Shown here in pieces: positions 12,434 to 23,130 of a DNA stretch of 64,000 bases. The first letter of the stretch is position 1. Every line of letters begins with the position of its first letter. Made by a program: the position numbers and the translations under genes. The notes under the pieces were generated by a model that was not told the DNA's origin, searched no databases, and was given only the letters and a program-made list of their open reading frames with translations. Location: positions 1,982,096-2,046,095 of the forward strand of contig VXAI01000138.1 in the NCBI GenBank assembly GCA_013399305.1, written 5' to 3'. This DNA comes from Rostratula benghalensis (taxonomy: Eukaryota > Chordata > Aves > Charadriiformes > Rostratulidae).

Positions 12434-14398
12434 GAAGATGCAGACTGAAAAGTGGTGGTTGTACTGGAACTAGGACTGGTCTAATTGAATAATGGATCAA
12501 TGGGGGCTTGGGAGGAGAAAAAGTATGACTGGCTCTGTATGCCCGGCTGTTCTGAAGGAGTTTTCACAGCATTAGCTGCACAGTTAGGAACCTGAACAGG
12601 GATCTTACTCAAATCTCTGTTCTCCAACAGTACATGTGTCGATCCCTCACGTGTCTTACCCTGTGGCTATGGGGAGCAATTCATTCCCTCTCATCGATAT
12701 CCCCTTCGTGAATTTGAAGGCCTGATGTATGTTCCTGCTGTCTTTTCCCACTTCGGCTGAGTAACTCCAGTTCTTTCTACTTCCCTGTGTATCATTTCAC
12801 AAAACACCTGACCTGTACTCACTAAACCCAATTAATTTTGCAATTGATCCTTTTCCAGAAGTTGTTACAGGAGTCTGCATTTGCCAGCAGGTGTCACCAT
12901 AAGAGAACAATAATATCAAGCTCTGGAATGCATCTGTCTCTTGCAGGAAATGCAAATTCTGTCACTGCATTCATGTCTATTTTGCACACCATTGCAATTC
13001 ATTCATTCCACAATGACTGGTTGCTTCTTTTAGAAAATAAATACGTCCTGAAAGCAAGAGACACCCAACCAAAAGAAAAGGCACCAAGATTGGGAAAGGA
13101 CCTAGGAAAAGTTATCAGGGATTTCACAAAGTGCTTGATGGCTGGTGGCAGCAGAGAACTGGGTTAGGACTGGGGATGGCACAGGCCCTGGGTCTCAGTG
13201 TCCCCTAAGTCTAAACTTGAGGGTGCAGTGCAGCGGAGGAAAATGCCCTCCAGAGCCCATCTCCTGCACTGAAGCACTGTTCACAAGTACCTTCATAGGT
13301 GTTCAGCCAGCAGAAACCTCCACAGGTACAAGACTTAGCACAAAAGCCAAGGGGAACACTCAGATTTGTGTTATGACCTCTATCTAGAATTTATTGTGTG
13401 GATATCCATGGCATGAGTATCTCATAGTTTTCTTTCTGTTCCTCTTCTTCGTCCTTTGCTTGCAGAGGGATTTCTGAGTCAGACCTTTCCCTGTCCCCTC
13501 ATTGCACAACCCAGTGTGAATAAGTGTCCATTCCAATGCCATACTCTGATTACCAGAAGACAAGAGGCTTCAACAAAAGCTGTTTTTCTCCCAAAGGTTC
13601 CCCATGATTTTCTGTTGTGAGGATAGGGCTGTAATACCCCTCAGTAACTCCGCAGAGGTTTTTAAGGGTGGTTCTGGCTGAGCTGGTGGGTTTTGTGCAC
13701 TCACGGGTGCCTGCAGTACAACCTGCATCACATGGATGGCAGCATGCAATTGGAAGGGCTTCAGAAAATGTATTTTGATTTTTCTTTTCTTCATTAAACC
13801 AACAACTACTGCATAAATACTGGAAATAAAGCCTGCTGCAAACTGAAGGATTAGTATTTAGCTCTTTATCTAAATACACTCCATCCCTTCCCTCCACCCC
13901 CTCCCCAAAATAAAATAGTGTTGTTTGAAATTTCCAGGGAAGCTTAAGGCCTAAAGCATTGGGTGAGATGTAAATTTCTTAAAATATTTATCCATCCATA
14001 AGTGGCTACATATTTGACATTATTATAGGGTTTCTCAGTGTTCCATTTTATTAAAAAATATTTATTTGGTTTCTAAGATTACTGCTTCTCTGACCACAGA
14101 AAATTCAATTACCGAAAACTGCAGCTATCAAATTGGTTGAAAATAAATAGCCTTTTATCCAAACCTGGCATGGGCTGGTTTACTTTTAATATGTAGCCAT
14201 AAAAAAAGAAGCTCTTTCCACAGAGACCCGGTTGGTTACAGAGCAAGAAGCCAAGGAATACTTTGCATCATCAGGTTTTATTTAAAATAAGGTAGGGAGG
14301 GGGTAGAAAATAAGTTGTTACAAGACTAATTAGCTGTTCACTTTTCTCTTTTGTTTTAACAAGTAGCTGAAGATTTCTCAAGGTGTCTCTTTTGTTAC

Positions 14399-14434
14399 AA
14401 TAAGTCTTGTTTTCTTAAATAAGTCTTGTTTTCT
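14399..14434. repeat. Tandem 17-bp direct repeat, two copies
   Basis: The 17-mer AATAAGTCTTGTTTTCT occurs at 14399-14415 and again, identically, at 14418-14434 (period 19). Perfect identity suggests a recent replication-slippage duplication. Confidence 0.9.
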
Positions 14435-14987
14435 GGTTCATATGGGTGGATAGATCAGCAGGGAACAAACCCAAATGCTTTCTTAAAGTCTCCTACCTGA
14501 AAGGTTTTCAAACAGACACTGTGTTTGCCAGCAGGGTTATTAATTGGTTTTCATCTTTAATGACACAGATTCCTCCACATCTCAGGACAGTGTGTTGCAG
14601 AGGAGGAGGTACTTAAATGTGCATAAAGGCTTAACATCCTTTGTGATATGGTGGAGATATCGTAAAACTACATGTTTGGTGAATGTCTAAATAATACCAT
14701 AGCCACAATCTTCTCCTCTCACAATGCTTTTGCAAAGGGGAAACAGAACAGAAGAGAAACAATTTAAAAAGAAATATTGTCATTTCCAGCTCTTTCCAAA
14801 CAGTCTGGGGTAAGACTTTCCCCTCCTTTGATTTGTTGAACAACCACATTGCTTTCCCAGTCTGGTCCTTTGCCTGTAAAGTCCCTTCTACACCATGTTT
14901 GAAGACACCATGTCTTTCAGCTGAGGTCCGAAAGGCATCAAAGGCTGGAATGTGAAACATCTCTGTCCTGTCATAGTGCAGGAGTTC

Positions 14988-15012
14988 CTCGTTAACAGGT
15001 TCTGTTAACGAG
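14988..15012. repeat. Perfect 11-bp inverted repeat with 3-nt loop
   Basis: CTCGTTAACAG (14988-14998) is followed by the trinucleotide GTT and then its exact reverse complement CTGTTAACGAG (15002-15012). Each arm contains the palindrome GTTAAC. As RNA or extruded DNA it would form a short, very stable hairpin. GTTAAC half-sites also resemble HNF1-type recognition sequences, but the spacing here does not match the usual HNF1 dimer site. Function is unknown. Confidence 0.9.
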
Positions 15013-16286
15013 TGGCTCCCCGAGAGCCCCTGCCTGCCAGGGATGAAGGATGCTCGCTGAGAGATGGCCCTGCAGTGGCTTGATAGGGAACAACGTGCCA
15101 GGCAGACCCAGGGCTCGGGATGCTCCAAAGAGCTCTTTCCCAGCACCAGGATGAAACGCTGGAGATCAAAGCTCAGGCACAAGCCAAGGGAGATAACGCA
15201 ACGGGCACGTGGTCTCTCCAAAAATGCTGCTTTTAAAGGGAGGCTGCCTTTTTGCCTGTAGAATGAATGTCTTTGGCTTAAAGGTAACCTTCAAAGGGAG
15301 TTAAAGGGCTGAGGAGATTTTTCTAAGGGAAACAGAAACATGTCAGTATTAAAAATCTTAGCTTTTATTGCTTTGGAAAGACATCTGAATTCCCTAGAAG
15401 ATCTGTGGGAAAATTCGTCAACTGCTGAGATGGGTAAAAATATTCCTCTATCTCCCACTGGGCGCACTGAGAGAATCACAGTTCTAACCATTTCCTCGAA
15501 AACTGGAAGCACTTTGTAGTTCCTATTTACTGGGTTTTCATCCTTTGAAAATGCCGGGGAGGAGGGTTACCTGTGGCTCTCAGCTGGAGCACACGGGGCC
15601 AAGATGGAACCCAGAGCTCTGCCCTCCTCATCCCCTTCAGGTGGTGGCACATCTCATTTCCCCAGCCCTCGGTCTTTCCAGCTGCTGCACAGAGATATGG
15701 CGAAGGGTTGCGTTGCAAAGTTTAGTGAAATGAAATAATGATTGGAAAGGGCTTTGAGGAGATTTTGTGAGGAAAGGACTCACTTAGGTTTGAAGAATAG
15801 CTGGCTGCTTTTCCACCTCTGTGGTTTTGCAGGTCTGTGCACACACGTCCCGTTGTACACAAAAGCTGCTTGTTTTTTCAAGGCAGTTGGGGAGTGTATT
15901 GTATGACATCAAGTCATCCAAGGAGATTGCTTCAGCCAAAATGGCAGGAGAGGAAAGAGGCTGAGAACCTGCGCTATAATCTCATTTCTGATGTGATTTC
16001 CCAATTGCATCAGGAGGCAAAGTCTCCCTGAGCCTAAGGGCTGGTTATGCCAGAAGATAATATACTCTGGTAGCTATGCCCTGGCCAGCTTTCCCAGAGC
16101 CTTTTCCCCAGCTTCCCGGGAGGTGACCCAGCTCCCATTGTCTCCTGCCGGGTCTGACAGCTACGGTGCTGTTGAAATGTAGTTTATGGATAAAAAGTTG
16201 TTCAGGTATCTGTAATGGATCCTGCACTCAAAGCCAATAGACTGGTTGCTCAGCCATCAGTTGTCAGCCCATAAAATCTGTGCTTA
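15013..16286. other. Non-coding unique sequence, no gene seen
   Basis: This stretch of mixed composition lies between the inverted repeat and the pyrimidine tract. No exon, repeat body or RNA gene is recognised. Confidence 0.6.
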
Positions 16287-16340
16287 CCTTTCTTTCCCCC
16301 CCCCCCCCCTTTTTTTTTTCCCCCCTTTTTCCTTTTCTTC
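16287..16340. repeat. 54-nt all-pyrimidine tract (C14/T10/C6 blocks)
   Basis: Every base from 16287 to 16340 is C or T, including runs of about 14 C, 10 T and 6 C. Such homopurine-homopyrimidine sequence can adopt triplex (H-DNA) structure and is error-prone in sequencing, so exact run lengths may be unreliable. Confidence 0.9.
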
Positions 16341-17716
16341 ATCCTTCTTAAAGTGATGGTGCGAGGGAAGCTGATGGATTTGAACTGATAGGAGCAGCTC
16401 CACAGAGGTCTTCAGTAAATGAAAACAAAAGCATGTTGCAGTTTCATGTTGAACTGTAAGGCTGCACGTAGTGGGGTCCCCACAGCCTTTCTCTGGGGGT
16501 GATTCCTGCCCTAAATTGCTTCTCTCTCGCTGTTCCCTTGTGTCTCCTGAAAAGCAATAAAATACAGGAGACATTGCTGTAGGGAGGTAACTCACTGCGT
16601 GTAGCAAGAGCTCCCTGGAAGTGTGGTTATCTAAAATGCTTGTATATTTATATATATTTTTTTTAATTTCTGCTGCTAGATAACATTGCTTTGCTCATTT
16701 TAAAAACCCTGCCTTGAATAAAGAGCTTCTTTGGAAGCTTTTTAAATGTGTGTTAGCACTTAATGTTGCCTTGGTAGCAGTTATCCTCCAGGTTACAGTA
16801 CTCATTGCGATGCATACAAACAACACATTGACTATGGCCCCACTTTATATTCTCACTAAATCAAGGTAAAGGTTTTTAAAGCCCAATTCATATTAAAAAT
16901 TTTTCCTGCGGGTGCGAAGTGATTTTGACATCGGCACAGCTCACACTGAGAACCCTCCAGACTTGCGGCTTCAGAGAAAAGGAGGCAAAAATATAGCTTG
17001 AGGTGGGGACAGGAGTTAGAAATAGTTTAGAGAACCCTTTGATAATGGGGGCTGTGCTTTAATTCATGTCAGAAGAGACCTAACTATCACACACCACTTG
17101 TCACAGATTTATGGATCATCTGTTTTGTTAATGCTTATGGATCTCTTGCTGAACATAACCCTTCTTGATTATTTTTTCTTCCTGATCAAAGGCTGTTGAA
17201 GTTATAAATGTCCCTGTGATATCTTGAGGTTTTCCTAAGAAGAAGGTGCATTGATGGAACAGTTGGTAGGGTACTCACAGAGTAATATATTTTCCATGTA
17301 TATCTTAAAAAGTTTCTGAGGTGTACTTTCGTTTTACACATATGGAACAATCTGTGCTTGAAAATAAGCAGCTGATGAATGCGGTTGCTGAATGTGGCTG
17401 CACAGGATGAGGCTATGTGTTTGTTACCAGTGTTACCTGAAATGCATAGAGCAGTCACTTTAAAATATTTACATTTTCCTTGAATTCACTCACAAGTTTT
17501 ACCGAGTTATACCTGTATGCCTGCAGGTGCAGAGTGTTCTAGGTAAATGAAGTACAGCAAGATTTTAATCTCAGGTATATCAGGATGTGACAACCAGCTC
17601 TTCATTATCCCTTCCTGTTAGTTTTTTTTTCCTAGTCTGAGGTTTTTATCTTAATGACAGTAAAGAGCTGCAGATGTTTATGGATGAGCAGCTGCCAGAC
17701 ACCCACATGTCCTGTG

Positions 17717-17752
17717 CCCCACATCTCATCCCTGCCCCACGTCTCATCTCTG
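17717..17752. repeat. Two-copy 18-bp tandem repeat
   Basis: CCCCACATCTCATCCCTG is followed directly by CCCCACGTCTCATCTCTG, with two differences between the copies. It is a small slippage duplication. Confidence 0.85.
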
Positions 17753-18845
17753 CCCTTACCAGGGTTCCCTCGACAGGTTCTGATGAGTTTTCTTCCCTCA
17801 CCATTCAGGGTCTAACAGTGCCAGTGATTTGTGTCTTGCAGAAAATGGCTAATTTCTGAGAGCTGTGATTAACTGAACTCTCTTCTGTAAATACAGCTTG
17901 GAAAATGAAGGATATTCATTATTCCTATAAAATTCCATGTGCAATATTGTATTTCTTAGCATTCTTAGGCTGGACAAAGCCCCAAGGTGTGTGGAGCTGA
18001 ACGTTTGCCAAAAGCATCTGAATTACAAATTCAGTGTCTCATTTACACCTGAGCCACTGACGTGTCGTGCACTGAAGGAAATACCAGTAGATCAATTTTC
18101 CTTGTAGGACACATTTGAATTGTTTTCACTTTTAATTTAGCCACTGCTGGTAGAGAGGTCTAAAAGTCTTGAGGCTTCGTTCAGGTTTTGGGTATGAACT
18201 TTGCCAAGGGTGGAAGAAGGCAGGAAGCTCCATGTCTCTTTGGTGATTAATTAGGCACCTTCCCATAAGGAACATCCCTTGTTCTGTAGCCTGGGGAGAT
18301 TTTCTACAAGATTCAGAGTTTCTTGTTGGAATAGCTGGGGTAGGGGGAGATAAAGTGAGAGGGTGGCATTTTGAAGAGCTTTCAAGAATGGCCATCCCAT
18401 TGGCTGGTGGAGCAGTGCTGCAGGTGGCCCTCTCCAGGTCACCCCCACAGAGCGATGGGCACGGACAAACAAGTGCATCCTTGGAGGAGGGATGTGAAGG
18501 GAACACAGATGGTGCCCAAACCACAAAGTGTATGACTTGATCAGGCTCCAGACCTCAAACATCCCTAATGTAAGGGTTATCCAGATACAGGTTTTTAGGT
18601 TTGCTCATTAGAGAGTGACTACAGCATTCAGATGCTGGTGTGAATACTGGTGAGGACCACAGCGTTCAGCGACATTTGGACCCAGGGTGTTAATTTTAAT
18701 CCATTTTTAGAAAGGCATGATTATTGCTGGCATAACTGTTTTATTTTAAATGTTTTAATTACTTCAGAACAAACTGTTTTATACAATTCCCATAGCAGCT
18801 GAGCTACACTTTGAAGCCAAATATACTGGCAAGAGACAAGTATAC

Positions 18846-18870
18846 TTTTTTTTTTTTTTTTTTTTTTTTT
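18846..18870. repeat. T25 homopolymer
   Basis: Twenty-five consecutive T residues, the longest homopolymer in the window. If read on the minus strand as a poly(A) tail, no AATAAA lies within the preceding 30 bases on that strand, so there is no support for a retroposed transcript. Confidence 0.9.
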
Positions 18871-19762
18871 GGTAAGCAGGAAAAGGTATCCCTACAGAGG
18901 ACTTGATGAAAGGCTAAAATTATGGTCTGGTGTCCATTCTGTCAGTGATTGGGAATTCATGTAGAATTTCATTTCAAGATCTATATTTTAGGTACAAATT
19001 AGGAGGTTTTCTTGCTGCTTTAAAGTGCATGCAGATTATTTTACTTGAGTTCCAAGTCATATTATACCCAGCCAAGTCTAGGGTCATTTTACAGACATGA
19101 AAACATAGAAACTCTATTCTCTGGTTCCTTATTACAGAACTAAGCCTGTTGTTTATTGATGGTGATTTTCCTTTATTTTACTGAAAGCTGCAATGGGGAT
19201 GAATGTGCTGTGTGAGCTATTTTTACATTTATGCTACTTCTTCAGTGTTTGTTAGTGTGAGTGAGATAAAGAACTCTGTACCATATGATTCAAGTCAATG
19301 GAGTGATGAGAAAAGAGAAAATTGCTGTAGCATCTAAACTCATAATTCCAAATTAATAGACTTTTCATATTTCTGAGTTTGGCAATGTCCTCAGAGCAGT
19401 TGAAAGTTTTCAGCCTCATTTTCTTTGTTCAAAATAATAGTGGGGTTTTTTTTTTTTCAATTTTATATCCAATTTGATTAAAACCTTCAGAAAATTTCAC
19501 TCATCTGTGTTAAGATGAGGCTACAGTTGTGGTGTTGTCAGAATGACAAGATGACTCAATTAAGGTATGTATAAGGATGAATGATATTTGGATTACGTTT
19601 TACCTCCTGCATTTTTCATAATGTTACTGGTAGAGCTTTCAGAGCACAACGCTTTAATCTTCTGTGGTGAATCCAGCAGCACAGGGGACGTGGCTCAGGG
19701 CACAGATGGGGCTTCCAACCAACAGCAAGGAAGTTCTGAGTGCAACACGATGGGACACTGTG

Positions 19763-19860
19763 CACAGAATCACAGAATCACAGACTATCAGGGATTGGAA
19801 GGGACCTTGAAGATCATCTAGTCCAATCCCCATGCCAGAGCAGGAACAATCAACAACTGC
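19763..19860 (-). mobile_element. CR1 LINE, 3'-terminal fragment
   Basis: On the plus strand the element starts with CACAGAAT repeated (19763-19778) and a third, diverged copy. This is the reverse complement of the ATTCTGTG-type octamer array that ends CR1 elements. It continues with GGGATTGGAAGGGACCTTGA and then the ATCATCTAGTCCAATCCCC block, the hallmark of the CR1 3' untranslated region. The copy therefore lies on the minus strand and is a severely 5'-truncated insertion of about 100 bases, with no coding sequence left. It remains close to the family pattern, so it is probably younger than the other CR1 fragments here. The inner end near 19860 is approximate. Confidence 0.93.
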
Positions 19861-20598
19861 AAAAATGCTCAGTCCAATGGTATCGTTAGAGAAAAACAAC
19901 ATTACCAATATTTACCTGAACATACAACAGTTGTGGGAAATGGAGGGGACAGGGAGCTTTCATTGACATTTCAGTTTAACAGGATTTTCACCAGATCTTT
20001 GTGTATTTCTGAAAGGTTTGAATGGGCACTGGCTGCTCTCTCACAGCTACAAACATTGAGGTACATCTAGAGAATTCCCTTTTAAAGAAGGTGAAGCAAA
20101 AAACCCTCTAAAACTGTATATTAAATTCTGGTATTAATACAACTGTTTCTCCAGGAATCTTACTGGAATTACTTTAAAAGAATGAATCCCAAGGTGTGAA
20201 TTTAAGGTAGGCTATTGCTTTCCTTTTCAAAGAGAAACATGAAGAAAAGGGAAACTGAAGTAATGTAAGAATATAAAAACAAATATCAGAAGTAGAGATA
20301 GCAAACTGCTAAGTTTGTTTCTCTTAAAGTGAAAAAGGGTCTGCTTTTCTCCCTGTTGCCAGAGTAGCTCACAATTAAATATTCAGGATTTTTCATGGAG
20401 ATTTTTCAGCCTGGCAGTACAGAAGGTGTACGTACATACAGAAAAGGATGGAAAAGGAGTGATAAACTCCCTAATAAATCTGTCAGTAAGAACGACTCTT
20501 GAAACATGGTTCTTAGCTCTCTCCAACTACATCTCATCTTTTAACAGTATAAATAGCTGGTTTTAAAACTAGCTTTCTCAACTGAAAATGTTAAATTT

Positions 20599-20617
20599 GC
20601 TGGCATGAGATGCCAGC
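20599..20617. repeat. Short inverted repeat, 8-bp arms
   Basis: GCTGGCAT, the loop GAG, then ATGCCAGC. The arms are perfect, but a hairpin of this size is expected by chance in 64 kb. Confidence 0.8.
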
Positions 20618-20700
20618 TTTTGACATTAGAATATAGGACCATTCCAGTAGATTTACAGTCCTGAAGTCCATATTCCCTTGAAGATTAAACCCTCATTAAA

Positions 20701-20728
20701 TTCCCCCCCCCCCCCCTTTTTTCCCTTT
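20701..20728. repeat. Pyrimidine tract C14-T6
   Basis: The 28 bases are all C or T, with a long C run followed by a T run. The C-to-T block order matches the larger tract at 16287-16340. Confidence 0.9.
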
Positions 20729-22613
20729 ATTTCCTGCCTTTTTGCTCACATCATCCTATAACTTTCATAAGCACTCTTGGTTTTAGTGCTTTAATAAAAA
20801 CAGCTTTGGTGGAGGTTTAAAAGCACTTCAGATTCTCTAAAAACCTTTTGGAAATTCACCCCTAAATCTGTAATTCAACCTTCCTTCCCTATCCCCGCAT
20901 CTCTCACCATACATCTTCATTAAGATGCATCTGAAAGAAGGTAGTCTGTAATTTAAACAATTACATCAAGGGTTTGATTTTGGTTTTCTCTCTCTTTTTT
21001 TTCCCCCTACCATTGTTATGACTAGACAGAGGATCATACTGAGTACATTAGCCAGGCAGTGACTCAGGACACCTACTGCTTGGAATGCCATTGCACTCTG
21101 AAAGGAAAGGGATAAAACCCTCTCTCCTCCAGCCCTGAACCCCACTCTGTAGTAATATTTCTGCCACAAAAATACTTTGCTGTCAGCTCCAGCAAGGCAA
21201 CGTTGGATAGCTGCGGTAGTTTGTTGTCAAAATGAAAAATGGTTCAGTGCAAAAGGTCTCATTGCTGGGATGCTAACAATCAAGGAACACTAAGTCAAGC
21301 ATTTGACAAGGAACTTTGGTCTTGCTGTTAAATACCACTTAATATTGTCCTGCCTGATAATCCCTGCTGTTTAACAACTGTGCAATCATGGCTCAGTGAT
21401 GGCATTATGCCTTTTCTGAAGGGAAAAACTAGGCCATATGTCATGCGTTTGCCTGCAGAAGAAAATACATGTCTTTTAATATCCAAGGACAATATAAATG
21501 TTTCAAAAATAAGACAATTGCAAACACATTATAGTCTTGATTCTTCTTTGGCATTCGTGTCCAGAAGGGAGAGGAGTGTTGCAGTTCCAGCTGAGATTTG
21601 TCGTAGGTGAAAAGCTGAGGAACTTCCAGTCCTATCCTGTTGGGAGCTCGTGTGTAGCACATACAACCTGGGAGCAAGTAAATGCGTCCCAGCCTTTATT
21701 CAGCAAAGTGGAACTGCAGGGTTTTGTTGTTATCACTTTGGTCTCCTCAGCTCCTGCCTTATGAAGGGCTCCCTTGCAATGCAAGTTGTCTTTTCCAGTT
21801 AGGATTTGTTGACTTCAGACCACGACCTCTCATCTATCCGTTCTTTAACTGATCCTCCTCAGATAAACCTCAGAATTCTTTGTGTCATTTTTCTCATTGC
21901 CTTTCAATGCCCAATGTCTTGAGTCATCCCACCACCTAAGAGCTCTTTCTCTGCTTTGATGTGCCTTTTTGGTGGTTGAGTTCTTTCTGCAAATGACAAC
22001 CATTGTGTTTGTGGTTTTAGTCCTATTTAATTGTGAACATCTACTTCTGCATTATGAATTGGGGAAGATAGGATCTGGAAAGATTCCTCAGAAAGGTGAC
22101 AGGAGGTGTTGCAGCAGCAGATGAATTAGATTATTGACCTGGAAGTCAATAGGACCTTTCTTCATTTTAGTTTGACTACAAATCCAAGCTGGAGCGAGCA
22201 ATAATGATATTCACATTGGAGGGGGGGGGAAACCCCAAAACAACAAACCCCCAGATGATAGAAAAGTTAAATGGGCAAAAATAAGCATTGTTAGTGGTCA
22301 GTTATTTCCAGCAAGGCGTTGTATAGGCTAAGAAAGTACAAATCTGCAATAACAACAGAGAAAATAGTGGAAATTATTTTCAGGGAGTGAATTACTGGAA
22401 GGGCAAGAAGCCTGAGCAGTTAAAGAAGAGAGTGAAGGTGGGCTTTGGGGAAAAGAGCAGAGACCTGAAACAACTCACCCTCTCCTTAGTGATGCTTCTG
22501 GGACCGAGTTTCCTCTTGCTGAAGCGGGAGAACCAAAAGCTGAGCTTGGCAGTTTTTCTAATTGCTTGCTGTTTCTGCAGCAATGTGCTGTCAGGGCAGG
22601 CCTTTATTGTGTA

Positions 22614-23130
22614 GAATTTTGTTTACATATAGACCCAAATGCACTAAATAACCATGTAAGAAGGCAAAGAAATTCTGGAAGAGATGGCTGATGGCAAATA
22701 TTTTTCTATGCTTGATGTGTCAGCAGGGTTCTGGCAGGTGCCCTTAGAAAAATACAGCACACATTTTTGTGCATTCGACACCCCCTTTGGGAGACACTGT
22801 TTCCTCAGGCTGCCCTTTGGGTTATGTTCAACACCTGAGGTGTTCAAAGGCAAATACAACAACTATTTGATGGTATAGAAGGTACAAAGGTTTGTGTAGA
22901 TGACATTTTGATCTGGGAAAACCAGTAGAGGAACCAGTTGGTGGTTCTTGGAAAAACCAGGGGTTCGGCTAAAAGCTAAACCAACAGTAAAAGTAAATTC
23001 TGTGAAATGGAAATAACCTACCTGGGAGAGAAATGGGCACAGCACGGGGAATTGTGGATCACAACGAGCTTGAAGCTGTGATGGCCCCAGTTGGAAGAAG
23101 GAGTCTAAGTTTTCTCAAGTGTGGAGAAAT
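22614..23130 (+). mobile_element. Ty3/Gypsy-type retrotransposon pol fragment (reverse transcriptase), decayed
   Basis: The homology runs through three frame breaks. The frame at 22614 gives HIDPNALNNHV, like the 'DPKxLN' region before RT motif A. The frame at 22684 gives LDVSAGFWQVPL (motif A; catalytic Asp kept, 22711-22734), then TPFGR (22780-22794) and LPFG (22810-22821). The first frame returns near 22875 with VCVDDILIW, the catalytic VDD box (22893-22904), and later EITYLGEK (from 23007). In-frame stops fall at 22926-22928 and 22977-22979. A third frame from about 23050 resembles the connection segment after the thumb (ELEAVM, then LSFL). This motif order is that of Ty3/Gypsy pol, not CR1 or vertebrate retroviruses. 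No gag, protease, integrase or LTRs were recognised nearby. It is an inactive fossil of about 500 bases; the ends are approximate. Confidence 0.82.

Larger units (their letters stand above)
6227..14987. other. Non-coding unique sequence, no gene seen
   Basis: No exon or recognisable repeat body is visible. Short tracts are a (GT)6 run at 6779-6791, an alternating purine-pyrimidine AT tract at 8546-8578, A20 at 12414-12433 and a 17-bp direct repeat at 14399-14434. A 196-codon minus-strand frame (14631-15221) is the longest in the window and spans the right end of this block. It has no domain, and its leucine- and serine-rich composition is typical of a chance frame. Confidence 0.6.
16341..19762. 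other. Non-coding sequence with an AT-rich repeat-free block
   Basis: No exon is supported. About 16620-16900 is AT-rich without recognisable transposon sequence and could be a conserved regulatory element. An imperfect 18-bp tandem duplication lies at 17717-17752 and T25 at 18846-18870. The stretch 19084-19108 loosely resembles the MIR/L2 core. The longest frame (18132-18524, minus strand, 130 codons) has no domain. Confidence 0.55.
19861..22613. other. Non-coding unique sequence, no gene seen
   Basis: No exon is supported. Pyrimidine tracts lie at 20701-20728 (C14 then T6) and 20984-21008, a short hairpin at 20599-20617 and G9 at 22221-22229. A 75-codon frame at 22387-22614 abuts the Gypsy remnant but does not resemble any part of a retroelement that I recognise. 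Confidence 0.6.

Noticed and set aside
14631..15221. Longest open frame in the window, 196 codons, minus strand
   Set aside because: No domain, no conserved motif, and it spans the perfect inverted repeat. A frame this long is plausible by chance in 64 kb read in six frames.
18846..18870. T25 as the poly(A) tail of a minus-strand retrogene
   Set aside because: There is no AATAAA at the expected distance on the minus strand and no recognisable gene body.
19084..19108. TTTTACAGACATGAAAACAT as another MIR/L2 core
   Set aside because: It has too many differences from the core and no supporting flank.
22387..22614. 75-codon frame just upstream of the Gypsy RT, considered as the N-terminal part of pol
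   Set aside because: No Gypsy pol features are visible, and the collinear homology begins only at about 22614.
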